Part shown: positions 34,301 to 45,882 of the stretch, piece after piece
Numbering within the stretch: position 1 is the stretch's first letter
How the letters are laid out: each line of letters begins with the position of its first letter
Source of the DNA: Teratosphaeria epicoccoides
Lineage: Eukaryota; Ascomycota; Dothideomycetes; Mycosphaerellales; Teratosphaeriaceae
Assembly: GCA_021401465.1 (NCBI GenBank)
Contig: JADDMT010000054.1
Coordinates: 1-64,000, forward strand
Length of the DNA stretch: 64,000 nt
Direction of reading: 5' to 3'
The notes under the pieces: generated by a model
Database searches by the model: none
What the model was told of the DNA's origin: nothing
The model's input: only the letters and a program-made list of their open reading frames with translations
Translations under genes and position numbers: made by a program

Positions 34301-35963
34301 GTGGCAAGGAAGATTTACACCCACTGCAAGAGTGGATGTGCAGCAAATGACACCTATCTCGCCTGCAAGGTAGCTTTTTTCGACCTGCATTCGGTCGTTG
34401 ATGTTCATGCCTGCGTGATGAAAAGCAACGCCTGACGAGATTGTGCCTTGCAAATCCCTATCTGACATATTGATGCGAGAGGCAGGAGAAGTCCAGTATC
34501 GGTTCTTGGGGCTATTGGCAGCCCACCAAATTGCAAGCATCTTTGCTGTAGAAACGCACGACCTTCTCGTGAAGCAAAAGACCATGAGAGGCTTGTGCTG
34601 AGAATATTGAGTGATGACTTCGATGACCTTAGAGTCAAGAACCTTTTCAAAAGCAAAGTCGTTGATTGTTGACGAATAGCCACAGACGTGCTTCTGTAGC
34701 TTCACCGGACGGAACTCCTCGCCGAAGCATTCTTTTGCAGCGGGCGTATCTTGGTCGCTGTGAGTTCTGCCAAGCCAAGCCGCAATGTCCTTGGAATTTG
34801 GCACTGTAGCACTGAGCGCCACGAAGCGAACGTCTGACCCGATGGACTTCATTCGAGACACGACAGCCTCCAACGTGGCTCCACGGTCTTCTTTGAGTAT
34901 ATGGACCTCGTCGATGAGCATCAGCTTGATCATCTGCATCAATTTCTGATGATCTTTCCACTTGCGCGTTATGCTGTCCCACTTCTCAGGCGTGGTGATG
35001 ATGATGCTAGCGTGCTGAACGTTCCGAATTTGTGTACTGTCGGTATCACCCGTCAGCTCAGCACACTGCAGATCCAGAGGCCCAAACTTGGCCTGCCAAT
35101 CGCGCTGCCGTTCCGAGCAAAGTGATTTTGTTGGGGCTTGGTAGACGATCTTGTATGAGCCATTACTCAAGCGATTGATGAGTCGACAAATGGCGAGCTC
35201 CAGTATTGCAGTCTTGCCGCTTCCGGTCGGAGATGAGAGCACAAAATTGCTACTTCTCCCATAGATTGTATCGAAGCATTTGGACTGCACTGCGTTGAAC
35301 ATTGGAAACGGAAAGATGGCTCGGAAGCGATCCGGCAGTTCACGTGTGGAAACCAACTTGATGCCTTGCACAACCGGCGTGCTGGTCCGTCTCCTTTGGG
35401 CTGACTTGGAAGGGGCAGTGTTGTAGCTGGGCTCGATCGCGCGAGATGCTGGGTGCTCGGCGCTCTGCATAGACCGCTCCTCTTCATCGAGCTGCTGTAC
35501 ACTCAGCGGGCGACGCGTTGACGCTTGACCCACGTCAGCAGGCGGCAGCCGCTGAACTGGTCTTTGCGAGCCACATGGTACCTCATAGGCTGCCGGTCGA
35601 CGTTGTGAGGCTCTGAAAGCCGGGCTTGAATGCCCCGGCTGCTCATAAGCAGAAGAGCTGGGCTGTTCAAATGGGTGTCGCTGCACGTTCAGACAGTGAG
35701 CTTGTGCTGGCGCAAATGAGAGCCGCCCATGCCCTTGAGCAGCCTGGACTTGCTTGCTATTCTGATCAGGCAGACGTGGCAGTTGCCCATCTGCGATCGG
35801 ATTTAGTGGTGCAGTGGCGATTTTGGATGTGTCGGGCACAGTACTTACCGAATGAATCGAGGATCAATGGCCGATCTGCAATTTCATCGTGATGGTAGTC
35901 GTTGCAGGAAAGGTCGCTCCCGTGATGGTCACCATCCAGCTGCGCGAAGACGGAATCGTCCAT
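31379..35963 (-). CDS. mer3: Meiotic DNA helicase Mer3/HFM1
   Basis: Two exons, 35963-35849 and 35790-31379, with a 58-nt intron (GTAAGT..CGCAG, phase 1), give 1508 residues. Mer3/HFM1 is a Ski2-like 3'-5' helicase that promotes crossover formation in meiosis. Exon 1 supplies the N-terminus MDDSVFAQLDGDHHGSDLSC. Motif I is SPTGSGKTAILE near residue 230; motif II is DEVHIL near 333; helicase-C motifs include VMQMLGRAGRPQFDDSA. A winged helix, a Sec63-type domain and a helix-hairpin-helix (LEGVGPVHVRKLVHAGITSI, near 845) follow. Near residue 1120 a Cys/His cluster (WACKHTCGDKTTCKHFCC) looks like a zinc site. The tail from about 1150 is disordered with a short poly-Gln run. Length is typical of filamentous-fungal Mer3. 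Expected to be meiosis-specific. Confidence 0.9.
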
Positions 35964-36276
35964 GTCCTCACTTGCCGCGTGCTACCGGCACTGATCATCG
36001 CCTCATAAGTGCACGGGTCGAGAGATCTACTTATCATCAAAGCTGCATGTAGCTAGGCAGCTGCGCTGGGTCGCTCTTTCCCTACCAGCCAAACGCGCGA
36101 GAATGAGCGCAACACCTCGACATCAGGAACCTTATTCCGCTCATACGGCTGTGCAGTTGGAATGCAGACTCACCCGGAGTTTGGCAATACAATGGTCAAA
36201 TTCATTATACAAGAGAGCCATGCCTGCTCTGGAAAATCGTATGCAAGCAAATTTCTATTCATCGCAGCCTTCACAC
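35964..36276. other. Intergenic, mer3 promoter region
   Basis: The gap between the mer3 start and the transporter stop; nothing else seen. Confidence 0.5.
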
Positions 36277-37652
36277 TCACTCCTCCCGTTTCGTGCTCGA
36301 TATCTCTCGTACGGGCGATGACTTTGACTCTATGAGATGCTCCGACTCCTCACTCTCCTTGTCACTGTCTGTGACATCGATTGGCGGTGGCTTCGGTTTC
36401 GGCTGACCGTCTGGGGCCGTATTGTAGATGTACGTCGCTCCTATCACCAGGGACGTGCCGAATACGTACTGGGAAGGTCAGCACATCTCTCACATGTGAA
36501 ATCCTGTTACAACTCACCAGTGCCGTGATCTTGAAGTTGAAAAAGTACACGCTCGCAAGAAAGCTGACAATTATAGAGATGCTCGTAGCAAAGTTCTTTG
36601 CCAGGTTGTCGGCGTAGTTGATCACCAAAGCAACCACTATTCCACCCATGGCCTGGAACGTGATTGCCGTCCAGACAATCCAATTGTATCCAGCGAAAAA
36701 GCCGTTCTGTGCGATGTGTTCTCCGTCTTTGAAGATTACACCGACGAATAGTGCTGGCCATAAGCTGTAGAATGAAAGCTGAACATTGCGAATCCACAGC
36801 GAGACAGGCTGAGCGCCTGGCTTTTTCAAGATCTTCTCGAAGTATACTCCAGCCAAGCCCGAAATTATACAGGCAACAATCACGGCGACGAGCCCGATGC
36901 TAGCATTGATTTCCGGATGCTGCGCTGAGACGTCCTTGTCAATGCCTTGGTATGTTGCGGATCGTTCGGCGACCTTGGCTGCTGAGGATTTGCCTAGATT
37001 GAATATGTTCTTCGAGACATGATCCTTGAGGTTCTTGAGTGATAGCCCACCTTCATGCTCATTAGGCGGAGAGTCCGATGGGATCTGCACGATGGCAACG
37101 CCAGCCATCAGTAATATCAAGCTGAACCATCTACGGATGCTGAGACTCCTTCCAAGCAGCGTCACACTGAAGAGCGCCGTGGTGAGGATCTTCAACTGGT
37201 ATGTCACCTGGAATGTTGCCGCGTCCAAGTTGCTCACAGCCACGTACTGCAACGTATTCTGAAGGGTGTATAGCACCGCCGGAATCGCCAATTTCCAACT
37301 GTCTCCGGAGAACACAGCTCTTATCAACTCGCGGAACAGGCCGATAGCTGTGGATGTTTGAGTATTGGGATTCGTTGAGATTTCGTATAATGCCATGGTC
37401 AAGGATACTGCGAGCTTCATAACCTCGTTCAGGAAGACGGCCGTGGATGTGTAGTATCGTTGGCCGTTCACAGGTGGCATGATTCGGCTGTAGTGCATGA
37501 TTAATATGAACATCGAGTTTTGGAAGACGAGCTGCTGCTGTGTTAGCTTAAATTCATGTCATTGAGATTTCTGAACGGACTGTCAGAAGCGAGATGTGCT
37601 TCATTGGCAGCCTCGACAGGCTGCCTTGCCGACCAGAATTATCGACGGCCAT
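36277..37652 (-). CDS. Golgi nucleotide-sugar transporter (SLC35A, UDP-galactose/UDP-GlcNAc type)
   Basis: Three exons, 37652-37581, 37531-36518 and 36468-36277, with two 49-nt introns (GTCCGT..CAGCAG; GTGAGT..CCCAG), all in phase, give 425 residues. SLC35A proteins exchange cytosolic UDP-sugars for UMP across Golgi membranes. Exon 1 encodes MAVDNSGRQGSLSRLPMKHI, matching the family pattern GIPMKYxSL; splicing to LVFQNSMFILIMHYSRIMPP restores the conserved first helix. Other signatures are YTSTAVFLNEVMKLAVSL, YTLQNTLQYVAVSNLDAATF (followed by QVTYQLKILTTALFS) and GLAGVYFEKILK. About ten membrane helices are visible. The last exon encodes VFGTSLVIGATYIYN and a charged, Pro/Glu-rich cytosolic tail. 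Sugar specificity between UDP-Gal and UDP-GlcNAc cannot be decided from sequence alone. Confidence 0.88.
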
Positions 37653-39067
37653 CTTGTGGATCTTGAATCTTCATGTGCACTTGGGCGCGTTCCCAGCTGG
37701 TGTGTCGGCTTATCCGGCTTGTCTTTGAAAACACGCAAGCTCGCGGTGCGGTCTTCGAGGAGAGGAAAAGGAGTGCGATGGAATGTCCAGACGCCCAAAG
37801 CGCCAGGCTGGGCGCCTGACCGCCCAGGACAGGATAGGTGGTCAACTTGAATCCCGGAATGCGCAGAGGCGTAGTCGCGATGATCCCAGACGACAAGCCC
37901 TTGAAGCGTGTTGGCGCCAAGGCCCGCTGATTACCGAGGTTTGTTCTGTACGAACATACCTGAGGTAAGGTGAGATACTTCCGTCTATGTGCTCTTCGCG
38001 CGCTCTTGATACCTAAACGTATGTATATCCATCGCTGCGTCTACTCAGATCGAGGGCGTTTGGTAGCGCTGAGACGCATCACGCGGGTTCCTGTTGCTGA
38101 GTCTCGCGGCGGTTGATCTGCAATGTACGCAGGGCTTGGATTGGGACCTGAGATCAGGTGAGTCATGAGTGCTGAAAGTACTGAGTCTAATGACTTGTTT
38201 CAGGAGAGTCGTTCTTGTGCAAGCAGCCCAATATGTCCTGGCACCACATTGTATCGGGCTCAAGCTACTGTAGGTGGGACGTGAAACACTTCACTTCGCC
38301 TGCTTCAACACTGCTGTTAAGAAACGTATCTGTTGGATGGTGACTGATACGTTTGGCATGGACTCTACATGCCTTATAGCTACTTGAAAGGCTTCGTAAC
38401 GCTATGCCTTTGACGTTTTGCATCTTTGCCCTACAATGCCTCAAAGTGAAGGCTACAATTCGGCGAAAGTGAGGTACGATGCATCGGTAGGTATATATAG
38501 GAAAATTGACGCTCTCAGCTTATTCGTGTCCTCGAGACTGAGCAAAATCGTTAGTGGGCGCTTCTTGCCAACCTGCTGGGCCGACGATCTGCATCCCGTG
38601 GGACCGGCTTGCAGGATTCGTGTTTACAACGTGGGATTCTGTCCCTGCCGATGCCCACTTCCAAGGTGTTGGCGCGATGTCCGCGGTGTCGTAGTATAGA
38701 TAGAGCCACATGCTCACAGCAGACGCCGTTTGGCGAACGCTCGAAATATCATGCATAATCTGCGGCCCACCACCGCCACCAGCAAGCGGGAAGGAAGCAG
38801 GTCGTCAAAATACATGTGGGAAGCCGCGGCGCGATATTGTTCTCGCAATCGTGTCGCAACACGTGGCGAAATTCCTCTTCTGGCGCTCGAGTCGTCCGGA
38901 AGGAAGGTCAACGTGGTGTGCTGTTTCTCTCCTCTTCAACGAGCGCAGCGGAACAAACGTTCGCGTATTCTTGCCAAGCATACACAAACGAGCGATCTTT
39001 TTCCACCTCACTATCGTCCGGAACATCCTAATTAACAAGCAGAATATCATTGGAGTTACCTGCCAAA
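37653..39067. other. Intergenic, 1.4 kb
   Basis: Flanks of the divergent transporter and aminotransferase genes. Several short ORFs lack support. I see no RNA gene or repeat. Confidence 0.4.
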
Positions 39068-40844
39068 ATGACTGCCATCAGAACTGCAGCCAATGTCCTT
39101 GAAGACGTGTCAAACCCTCCACCGCGAAAAGACCGACGCTTTAGTACTTCGAAAGGTCCTTCCGTGAACGGTATGTTGAGGATAGAGTTCTCTTCCGGCC
39201 CAAGATGCACACATCGCGTGCCGAGGTGTATGGCTGGCATGATGCGGTCCAGCCAAAATAACTACTACAAACGCCCAAAACATGTCGACACGCACGCGAG
39301 AGCTAAGCAATAAAGGCATGGCAAACGTGAATGCCAAGCGGAGATCAGTCTTGGCGCGTGGCGAAGACAGTGCTGATTTTGATACACAGAGATAAAATCT
39401 GCTCCGCACAAGGAGTTCCGTGAGGCGCATGAAGGTCACAAAGCACACGCCGGTCTCGACCCATCGCGGGCGTCCACCGGTGTCGTGTGGACGACTGAGC
39501 GTGCATACGAGCATGGGTTTTTGGACGATCCAAAGTCCTGGGCGAACCTAGGCCAAGGTGCCCCTGAAGTCGAAGATGGTATGTTGCAGTCATAGTGGGA
39601 GGCACAACAGTCTCTGATGCTTCACAGACATCGCGGGCTGCTTTGAGCGTCCGCACCACATCGATGTATCCATGACTGGCCGCGAGTATGGGCCTACAGC
39701 TGGAATTAAACCACTTCGAGCTGCTGTGGCAAATCTCTACAACGAGCATCACCGCAAAGGCAAGGCATCGCAGTACACCTGGGAGAACGTCTGCATCGTA
39801 CCGGGAGGTCGCGCAGGCCTCATCCGTATTGCCGCCGTTCTTGGAAACGCCTATCTGGGCTTCTTCATCCCAGACTACACAGCTTACAACGAGATGTTGA
39901 GCTTGTTTAGAAACTTTGCTGCCATCCCTATTCCTCTCAACAAGGAAGACAAGTACCACATTCATCCGGACAAGATTCTTGAGGAGATCAAGCGTGGCAC
40001 TTCAGTCATTCTCACTTCGAACCCTCGCAACCCAACTGGCAAGATGGTGTCGGGTGAAGAGTTGTCTGAGATCCAGGATATGGCGCGTGACAGGGCGACA
40101 CTGATTATGGATGAGTTCTATTCGGGATACAACTACACTACCGGTTGCGATGGCACCGTTATCAGTGCTGCCGACAATATTGAAGATGTCGACGAAGATG
40201 ACGTGTTGATCATCGATGGTCTCACCAAGCGCTTCCGTCTTCCTGGCTGGCGTGTCGCCTGGATCATTGGACCGAAGGAGTTTATCAAGGCTATCGGCTC
40301 TTGTGGATCTTACCTTGACGGTGGCACCAATGTTCCCTTTCAAGAGGCTGCGGTTCAGATGCTGGAGCCTGCCAATGTCCGTCATGAAATGCAGGCCTTG
40401 CAGCGTCACTTCAGGGACAAGCGCGACTACGTAGTCGGTCGTCTTACCGAAATGGGTGAGTAATTCCCCACTGCAATTCACCTCCGCCATTGTGCTGACG
40501 CTTTAACAGGGTTCACCCTGCCTTACGTGCCCGACAGCACTTTCTATCTCTGGCTCAATCTCGAGCAGCTTCCCGAGGAGATCAACGACGGCCTCAACTT
40601 CTTCCAAGCTTGCCTGAAGGAAAAGGTCATAGTCGTGCCGGGTATTTTCTTCGACCTCAACCCGAGCCGGCGTCGTGATCTGTTCGACAGTCCTTGCCAT
40701 CACTTCGTGCGTGTCTCTTATGGTCCCAGAATGGACCAACTGAAGGCAGGCCTGGATGCCTTCCAAAGAATTCTGAAAAAGTATAATGCATTCTCCGAGA
40801 AGCAGAAGAACCTTCAGAGCGCAGAGTCGGCAATAGCGGAGTAA
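39068..40844 (+). CDS. PLP-dependent class I/II aminotransferase
   Basis: Four exons, 39068-39170, 39390-39578, 39628-40455 and 40510-40844, all in phase, give 484 residues. Introns are 219, 49 and 54 nt with donors GTATGT, GTATGT and GTGAGT. These enzymes transfer amino groups between amino and 2-oxo acids using pyridoxal phosphate. Exon 2 contains a fold-type I start (ERAYEHGFLDDPKSWANLGQ). Further signatures are MTGREYGPTAGIKPLRAAVA (substrate and cofactor region), TSNPRNPTGK, MDEFYSGYNY, and LTKRFRLPGWRVAW, with Lys298 the Schiff-base lysine. The C-terminal domain continues to VRVSYGPRMDQLKAGLDAF. Exon 1 is inferred from its ATG, good donor and phase; the unusually long first intron makes it the least certain part. 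Substrate unknown. Confidence 0.82.
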
Positions 40845-41338
40845 AACGATAGATGGTGGAACGGATTTGTGGTGAGATGCATCCGAGAGGTGACTTGTGG
40901 TTGGAGTGGAGTTGGAGATCGTTTTGAGAGGTGACTTCGGCGTTGTGTGGTACAGTATGGCTGACCTATGGAAGACAGTCATTACCTTGAACTTTTATGC
41001 TCGTCTGCAGCCCGTTTCATCTCCGCCCCAGCTGCGCTGAAGATGCTGCATATGTAACATGATCCAATAGATATCAAAATTCTGGAGATTCCATCGTTTT
41101 GTCAGCCGACTGATTCACATCGATCCGCATGTGAGTCTTGGCAAACGAACTTACCATTTGACATCGGTTCACCTCGATGCTTCTCTCTGACTGTCTTGTC
41201 TCTTCTTAAACTTGACATCCATATTGTAGCGAGCGAAACTTGTTCGTTGGCATTCACCACCAGAATAATACGGACCGATGACTGCGCATCCGAACGCCCA
41301 CAACACCGCCATACACAAGCACTCAAACACTGGACACA

Positions 41339-41868
41339 ATGGCGCCAACCCAGCACAACAAGACAAATTGTTCCAAAGATAACGCTCACGACATCGATCG
41401 TACTCGCGAGGGTCAAATCGAGCACAAGAACCCTGCAACCCGGCCCGAGAAGCCCAACGCCGCTGTAGCAAACGTCCGCAACCACATGGCTGACGCCAAG
41501 ACAGCAGCAGACGCCAGCTTGAACGAGGGCAGCCTGACGGGATTGCTGCAAGGTGCCGGACATGCGATACAAGCTCGGTACTTGCAATCGCGGCTGCGAA
41601 GCTGAAAAAGCCAACGATTGGGAAAGGTATATCGGCGCAGGAAGAGAAAGACACGGGTCCGTTGGATGCTGCGGAGTGTCTCAGCGTCAAGGCGGGCGCA
41701 GAGAAGCCAGGTGTGCCATCGCCCCTGGTCGAGAGCTTTGGTGCTGCGGATGTTGTCGATCCTGAGGTGGTACGTGAGTCGGGCAGACTCGGCTCTGGGC
41801 CGAGCGAGTCTGGGTCCTGGGAAGTCAAAAGAAAAGAGTGCGGGCTCGGTGTTCGGAGTTCAGACTAA
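41339..41868 (+). CDS. Possible small hypothetical gene, junction unresolved
   Basis: Two frames look protein-like in succession: 41339-41605 (MAPTQHNKTNCSKDNAHDID, then an Ala/Asn-rich helix and SLTGLLQGAGHAIQ) and a second frame ending at 41868 (KKPTIGKGISAQEEKDTGPL, LVESFGAADVVDPEV). They differ in phase, and I found no intron of usual size joining them with correct phase. It may be a real two-exon gene with an unseen junction, or a decayed one. No family recognised. Confidence 0.3.
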
Positions 41869-42085
41869 ACTTCCATTGAGAATAACATCTCGGTCGGAAC
41901 CATCTAATATGGGCTGTTGGGCGGCCATTTACGAAAGAATACAACAACATACATCCTAGGAGGTACCGTGACCGAAGAGAGGAGTCTCGGCTAATATATT
42001 TGGCCAATACCAAAAGTCGTTGTACTTCACATGCTTGCGTGCCATCCAACATGACCTCGAGTGACATCTTCTATTGCAGGCCAAC

Positions 42086-42967
42086 ATGGTGTTTCTTCAG
42101 CCGCACGGTCTTCTCACCCTCCCCTCCTCGCTCCGTACACTTCTCGCCACCGGCTGTCACCTCCGCTCCCATCTGCGCCACCACTCAACAACACAATCCT
42201 CTGTCAACCCCACCGAAACCGCCCATTTTACCCACCTCGCCTCCTCCTGGTGGGATCCACATGGCTCTTCGCGCCTCTTGCACCTCATGAATCCTCTCCG
42301 CCACGATTTCATTGCACGCTGCCAGTCCGTCTCCCCTCCTGCCCCAAACCAGAGGCTCTCGTATCTCGATATTGGATGCGGCGGTGGCATCTTCGCAGAA
42401 AGCGCAGCTAGATCTAGGGGATCGGAGAGTGTGGTGGGCATTGATCCGACGGAAATGTGTGTAAAGGTTGCCGAGAGGCATAAGAGGAGCGATCCGGCAT
42501 TGATGGAGGAGGGTAGATTGAGATACGTGACCAGTGCGGTTGAGGATTTAGGCAAGCATTTGGAGGAAGGAACGAGGCAATTTGATGTAGTCAGTATGTT
42601 TGAAGTGGTTGAGCACATCCAGCAGCCCGCACCGTTCCTGAAGCAGGCTCTGAGCTTCCTGAAGCCCGGCGGATGGTTGATCGGATCCACGATTGCGCGC
42701 ACGCCAGTGAGCTGGTTCACTACGAAGTTCGTGGCGGAAGATGTGTTGGGGATGGTGCCGAAGGGCACGCATGATTGGAATCAGTATATCAACCCTCAAG
42801 AAATGAGGGAGTGGGCGAGGAAGGAGCCGGAGCTGGATACAAGCGATGGGATCGGATGGAGAGTGATGGGAGTGGTATATGTGCCCGGCGTGGGATGGAG
42901 GGAGGTGAAGGGGAGTGAAAGTATTGGGAACTATTTCTTCGGAGCGAGGAAGAGAGGGGTTGTGTGA
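42086..42967 (+). CDS. coq3: Ubiquinone biosynthesis O-methyltransferase Coq3
   Basis: Single exon, 293 residues from the ATG at 42086. Coq3 performs both O-methylation steps of coenzyme Q synthesis on the matrix face of the mitochondrial inner membrane. The N-terminus (MVFLQPHGLLTLPSSLRTLL, then Arg/His/Ser-rich) is a mitochondrial presequence. The family motif HFTHLASSWWDPHGSSRLLH precedes the SAM-binding motif I (YLDIGCGGGIFAESAA) near residue 96. Post-I and motif III regions are VVSMFEVVEHIQ and LKPGGWLIGSTI. The C-terminus contains GTHDWNQYINPQEMREW, typical of UbiG/Coq3. Length fits. A TATTGCAG just upstream of the ATG could be an acceptor of a 5'-UTR intron. Confidence 0.92.
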   Translation: MVFLQPHGLLTLPSSLRTLLATGCHLRSHLRHHSTTQSSVNPTETAHFTHLASSWWDPHGSSRLLHLMNPLRHDFIARCQSVSPPAPNQRLSYLDIGCGGGIFAESAARSRGSESVVGIDPTEMCVKVAERHKRSDPALMEEGRLRYVTSAVEDLGKHLEEGTRQFDVVSMFEVVEHIQQPAPFLKQALSFLKPGGWLIGSTIARTPVSWFTTKFVAEDVLGMVPKGTHDWNQYINPQEMREWARKEPELDTSDGIGWRVMGVVYVPGVGWREVKGSESIGNYFFGARKRGVV

Positions 42968-43721
42968 GCAAGGCGTGTTGTAAAGGACGGTTCACCTGAG
43001 GCCGCGCGTCGATCGAGAATGGCGGAGAGGTGCGGACTGCATTCCTTTAAGCTATGAGCTCAAGTCGAGTGCTCGCTCCAGCGCACACATTGATACGCGC
43101 CCATGCATCAAGTTATCCCACTGGGTCATTGCCTCACTCCGGTACCACATCCAACACCCACATAATCCGCCTTCTAAGCACTTCATCCTACCCACATGAG
43201 CACATGATATGCAAGCTGGGAGTCCGGGTTGGGTGAATGGGTCATGATGTGCATTCCCACACACCCGTCAGCTGTGCTTACCAAGCTCTAAATAAGCTGA
43301 CAAAGCCCAATTCAGCAATCCCGCTCATCTTTGTCAAGTACTGGCTGGCGGTTGCGTGGGGAATCCAGGTTCGAACCTTTGACTCGGAGGCCTTCTTTTT
43401 ACACCGGCTGTATTAGCTTGGACACCAGGGATGATCGAACGCGAATGGCGAGAAACCTGAAGACTATTTCAAGATCCAGAGCAGGTGCTGCCCACGGCGA
43501 GTAGGAGCTCATGTTGGCAGTGGACAAGTGATAACGTCAAGAGACGGAGGCAGCCACGTACGAAATGGCAACGCTAGGCGTACTGTTGACCGATACATAA
43601 ACAATGCAGCTTAGTATATGACTTTCATCTTTCCACTCTGTCTACTTCCCTTAGAATTCCTGCCCACAGTCCTCAATCACCGATATCACGCCTTTAGTAT
43701 CGACAGAAATGACCACCGATG
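42968..43721. other. Intergenic between convergent coq3 and F-box gene
   Basis: Holds no gene I can support. Near 43367 it contains the palindrome AGGTTCGAACCT, discussed under rejected items. Confidence 0.5.
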
Positions 43722-45638
43722 CTACCCTGACCCCACTCTCCACCTCTGGTCCAGTCCCTCCACCCTCGGAAACTCCAAGGTATGCGATACTGGCGACGTA
43801 GCCTGCCGGTGCGTCTCCCACAAAGACTTTTGCGTGCACAGCTTCATGTCTGCTGTCTGGTTATACATTGCGAGATCCAGCACTTCGCGCTCGTTCCAGA
43901 AGTCGCTCTCTGATCTGCTTGCACCCTGAATCTCGTCCTTGGAATGAGCTGGCGTGTAGGCGTCATGCTGCCAACTACCCTTCCGAGCCTGCCACGGCGC
44001 AAAGAATGTCGGATCCGGATTCTGGTCTAACGCCTCGGTGGACGCTAACTCCAGGACTGCATTCTCGACGCCGGCGTAGATATATGGGCTATGATGTGAA
44101 GATGCAGCAAGAGAGTACACTGAACTCTCATGGCTACGCCTACTCGTCCACGTGCTGTGAAGGGCGCCTCTGCCTCTGCCTCCTCCACCTCGCCAGTTGC
44201 CACCAGTATGCGATGTCGGTCTCAGGAAGAGGTTCCAATCTCGTCTGCGCGGCACTCTTGTGTTGTTCTCGGGCTGTATTGACGAGGCTTCAAGGTAGCT
44301 ATAGCATTTCGCGCCAAGCCTCAGGTCGAAGACTTTGAGTAGGCTGTGCCGTGAGGTACCTGCGATGAGTGTCTCCTGCCCACGAGGTAGGAGGGAGTAC
44401 ACTGCACTGTCGTCCGTCGGGTCGACGTAGGATGCTTCGACCTCGCGAGGTGAGCGGAGGTCATGGAGGCGAACGATGCCGTCATATGCTCCAGAAAGAA
44501 AGACATCGCCTTCAGTGGCGCCGACATTTGTCGTTGAGGATGCGGGTAAAGGCACGATCGGATACACGGACGAAGATGTTCTTCTCGTTGGCGAGTCTAC
44601 TTGATCAAGATCGTTCTGCAGGCTATATCTGCGGATTGGCTCCTTTTCTACGCCTGACGTCGTGAGGCTGAGAATGTGGAGTGGTTGTTCGCTTGGTCCA
44701 ACACCTGCAGCAATGTGTTTAGAGGACAGGAATGAGGTCGACCAGACACGCTGGTGTTTGATGCTTTCGCCTTGTACGTGGCGTGGACGGATGTCGATCG
44801 AGCTGAGCGGGGCGATCTTAGGCGCGTTGTCTTCGATGGCATACACGCTGACCCTCGAATCACCCATATTCGCAGCCAGTAATGTGTTTGAGCCGGTGAA
44901 AAACAGACTGCTGGATCGCACTGGCAGACCCTGCGTCGTGAGGTAACTCGTTGGCATATCTTGACACTCGCCTTCAGGTAGCTCTACGATGCGAAGGTCA
45001 CCATTGGCTGTTCCTATCACCAGCCTTTGTCCTTCGGCAGTGCTTGAGCCCTGCCTTGGCTTGAGCAGGTGCAGAGTCGTCACATCGTCTCGACCTTCGC
45101 TCGCGCTCAAAGGTCTGTAAGTAGCCCACCGTACGTCCTCAAGTCCACTGCCAAGTCTTCGCGTCTGCCTCAGGCATACCTCCGCTCCAGCGCTGAAGGC
45201 GAGGACTTCCTTCCGGTCCTGCCAATTTGATCCGATCTCTTCGTAAACATCCAGATGAGGTGTATATCCTATTGTCTGCTGCCCTCTTGGCTGCTTCCAC
45301 CTGGCCACCTTGCCTCCGCCAGGAAATGCTTGAATGCTGCCCCTGGGCTCAATGTACCGAGAGACCAGTGCTCGCCTATCCCATGCCTTGGACACTGTCG
45401 CCAACGTTCTTGCAGCATCGCTGTATGACGGTGGCGCATCAGGCGCTAATGATGAGAAGCGAATGTTCGTGAACGTGTGCCAAGCATCTTTCTGAACATA
45501 GGCATGCAGGCTTTTGCTGGCAGACCCAAGACTCGCCAACGAATGTGCGGAGGGAAGGTAAGTTGTGATATGGTCCAGCAACTCAGGCGGCAAATCTGTT
45601 AGACTCGTGGGTGGTTTCTCAGGTGACCGCGACGACAT
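43722..45638 (-). CDS. F-box / WD40-repeat protein
   Basis: Single exon, 638 residues from the ATG at 45638 (MSSRSPEKPPTSLTDLPPEL). An F-box lies at about residues 10-55 (LPPELLDHITTYLPSAHSLA), which would bind Skp1 in an SCF ubiquitin ligase. The rest reads as degenerate WD40/beta-propeller blades: VIGTANGDLRIVELP, SGAYDGIVRLHDLRSPREVE, AGTSRHSLLKVFDLRLGAKC and VYSLAASSHHSPYIYAGVEN. A Gly/Arg-rich insertion (GGGGRGRG) sits at about residue 505. This architecture (F-box then propeller) is common in fungal SCF adaptors of unknown substrate. Start chosen as the first ATG giving a complete F-box. Confidence 0.8.
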   Translation of the reverse strand: MSSRSPEKPPTSLTDLPPELLDHITTYLPSAHSLASLGSASKSLHAYVQKDAWHTFTNIRFSSLAPDAPPSYSDAARTLATVSKAWDRRALVSRYIEPRGSIQAFPGGGKVARWKQPRGQQTIGYTPHLDVYEEIGSNWQDRKEVLAFSAGAEVCLRQTRRLGSGLEDVRWATYRPLSASEGRDDVTTLHLLKPRQGSSTAEGQRLVIGTANGDLRIVELPEGECQDMPTSYLTTQGLPVRSSSLFFTGSNTLLAANMGDSRVSVYAIEDNAPKIAPLSSIDIRPRHVQGESIKHQRVWSTSFLSSKHIAAGVGPSEQPLHILSLTTSGVEKEPIRRYSLQNDLDQVDSPTRRTSSSVYPIVPLPASSTTNVGATEGDVFLSGAYDGIVRLHDLRSPREVEASYVDPTDDSAVYSLLPRGQETLIAGTSRHSLLKVFDLRLGAKCYSYLEASSIQPENNTRVPRRRDWNLFLRPTSHTGGNWRGGGGRGRGALHSTWTSRRSHESSVYSLAASSHHSPYIYAGVENAVLELASTEALDQNPDPTFFAPWQARKGSWQHDAYTPAHSKDEIQGASRSESDFWNEREVLDLAMYNQTADMKLCTQKSLWETHRQATSPVSHTLEFPRVEGLDQRWRVGSG

Positions 45639-45882
45639 CCTCGTGCGGTGCAGGAGGAAATCTGTGTCGCGTGCCTCAACGCTCAAGCGTACCCGTGACT
45701 AAGCCTTTCACATGCATGATGGACCCTTGTCGGGCGCGGCAAGATCTATAGACTATAGCAGAGGTCCAAGGGTCGAGACTGATAGCGAAGCTTATCTCGC
45801 TACCATCTAAGCTTCGGGATATACTAGACTTCGAGCATCCAGGTTCCCTTGGTTCATGATGGCTGAGTGACAGTGAGCAAGC
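45639..45882. promoter_or_regulatory. Divergent promoter, F-box gene / P450
   Basis: A 244-bp gap between divergent start codons. No particular element is claimed. Confidence 0.45.

Noticed and set aside
43363..43380. Possible tRNA (GGTTCGAACC resembles a T-loop / B box)
   Set aside because: On neither strand can a 7-bp acceptor stem, an anticodon arm and a T-stem without mismatches be folded around it; the motif is a palindrome that would look like a B box in both directions.
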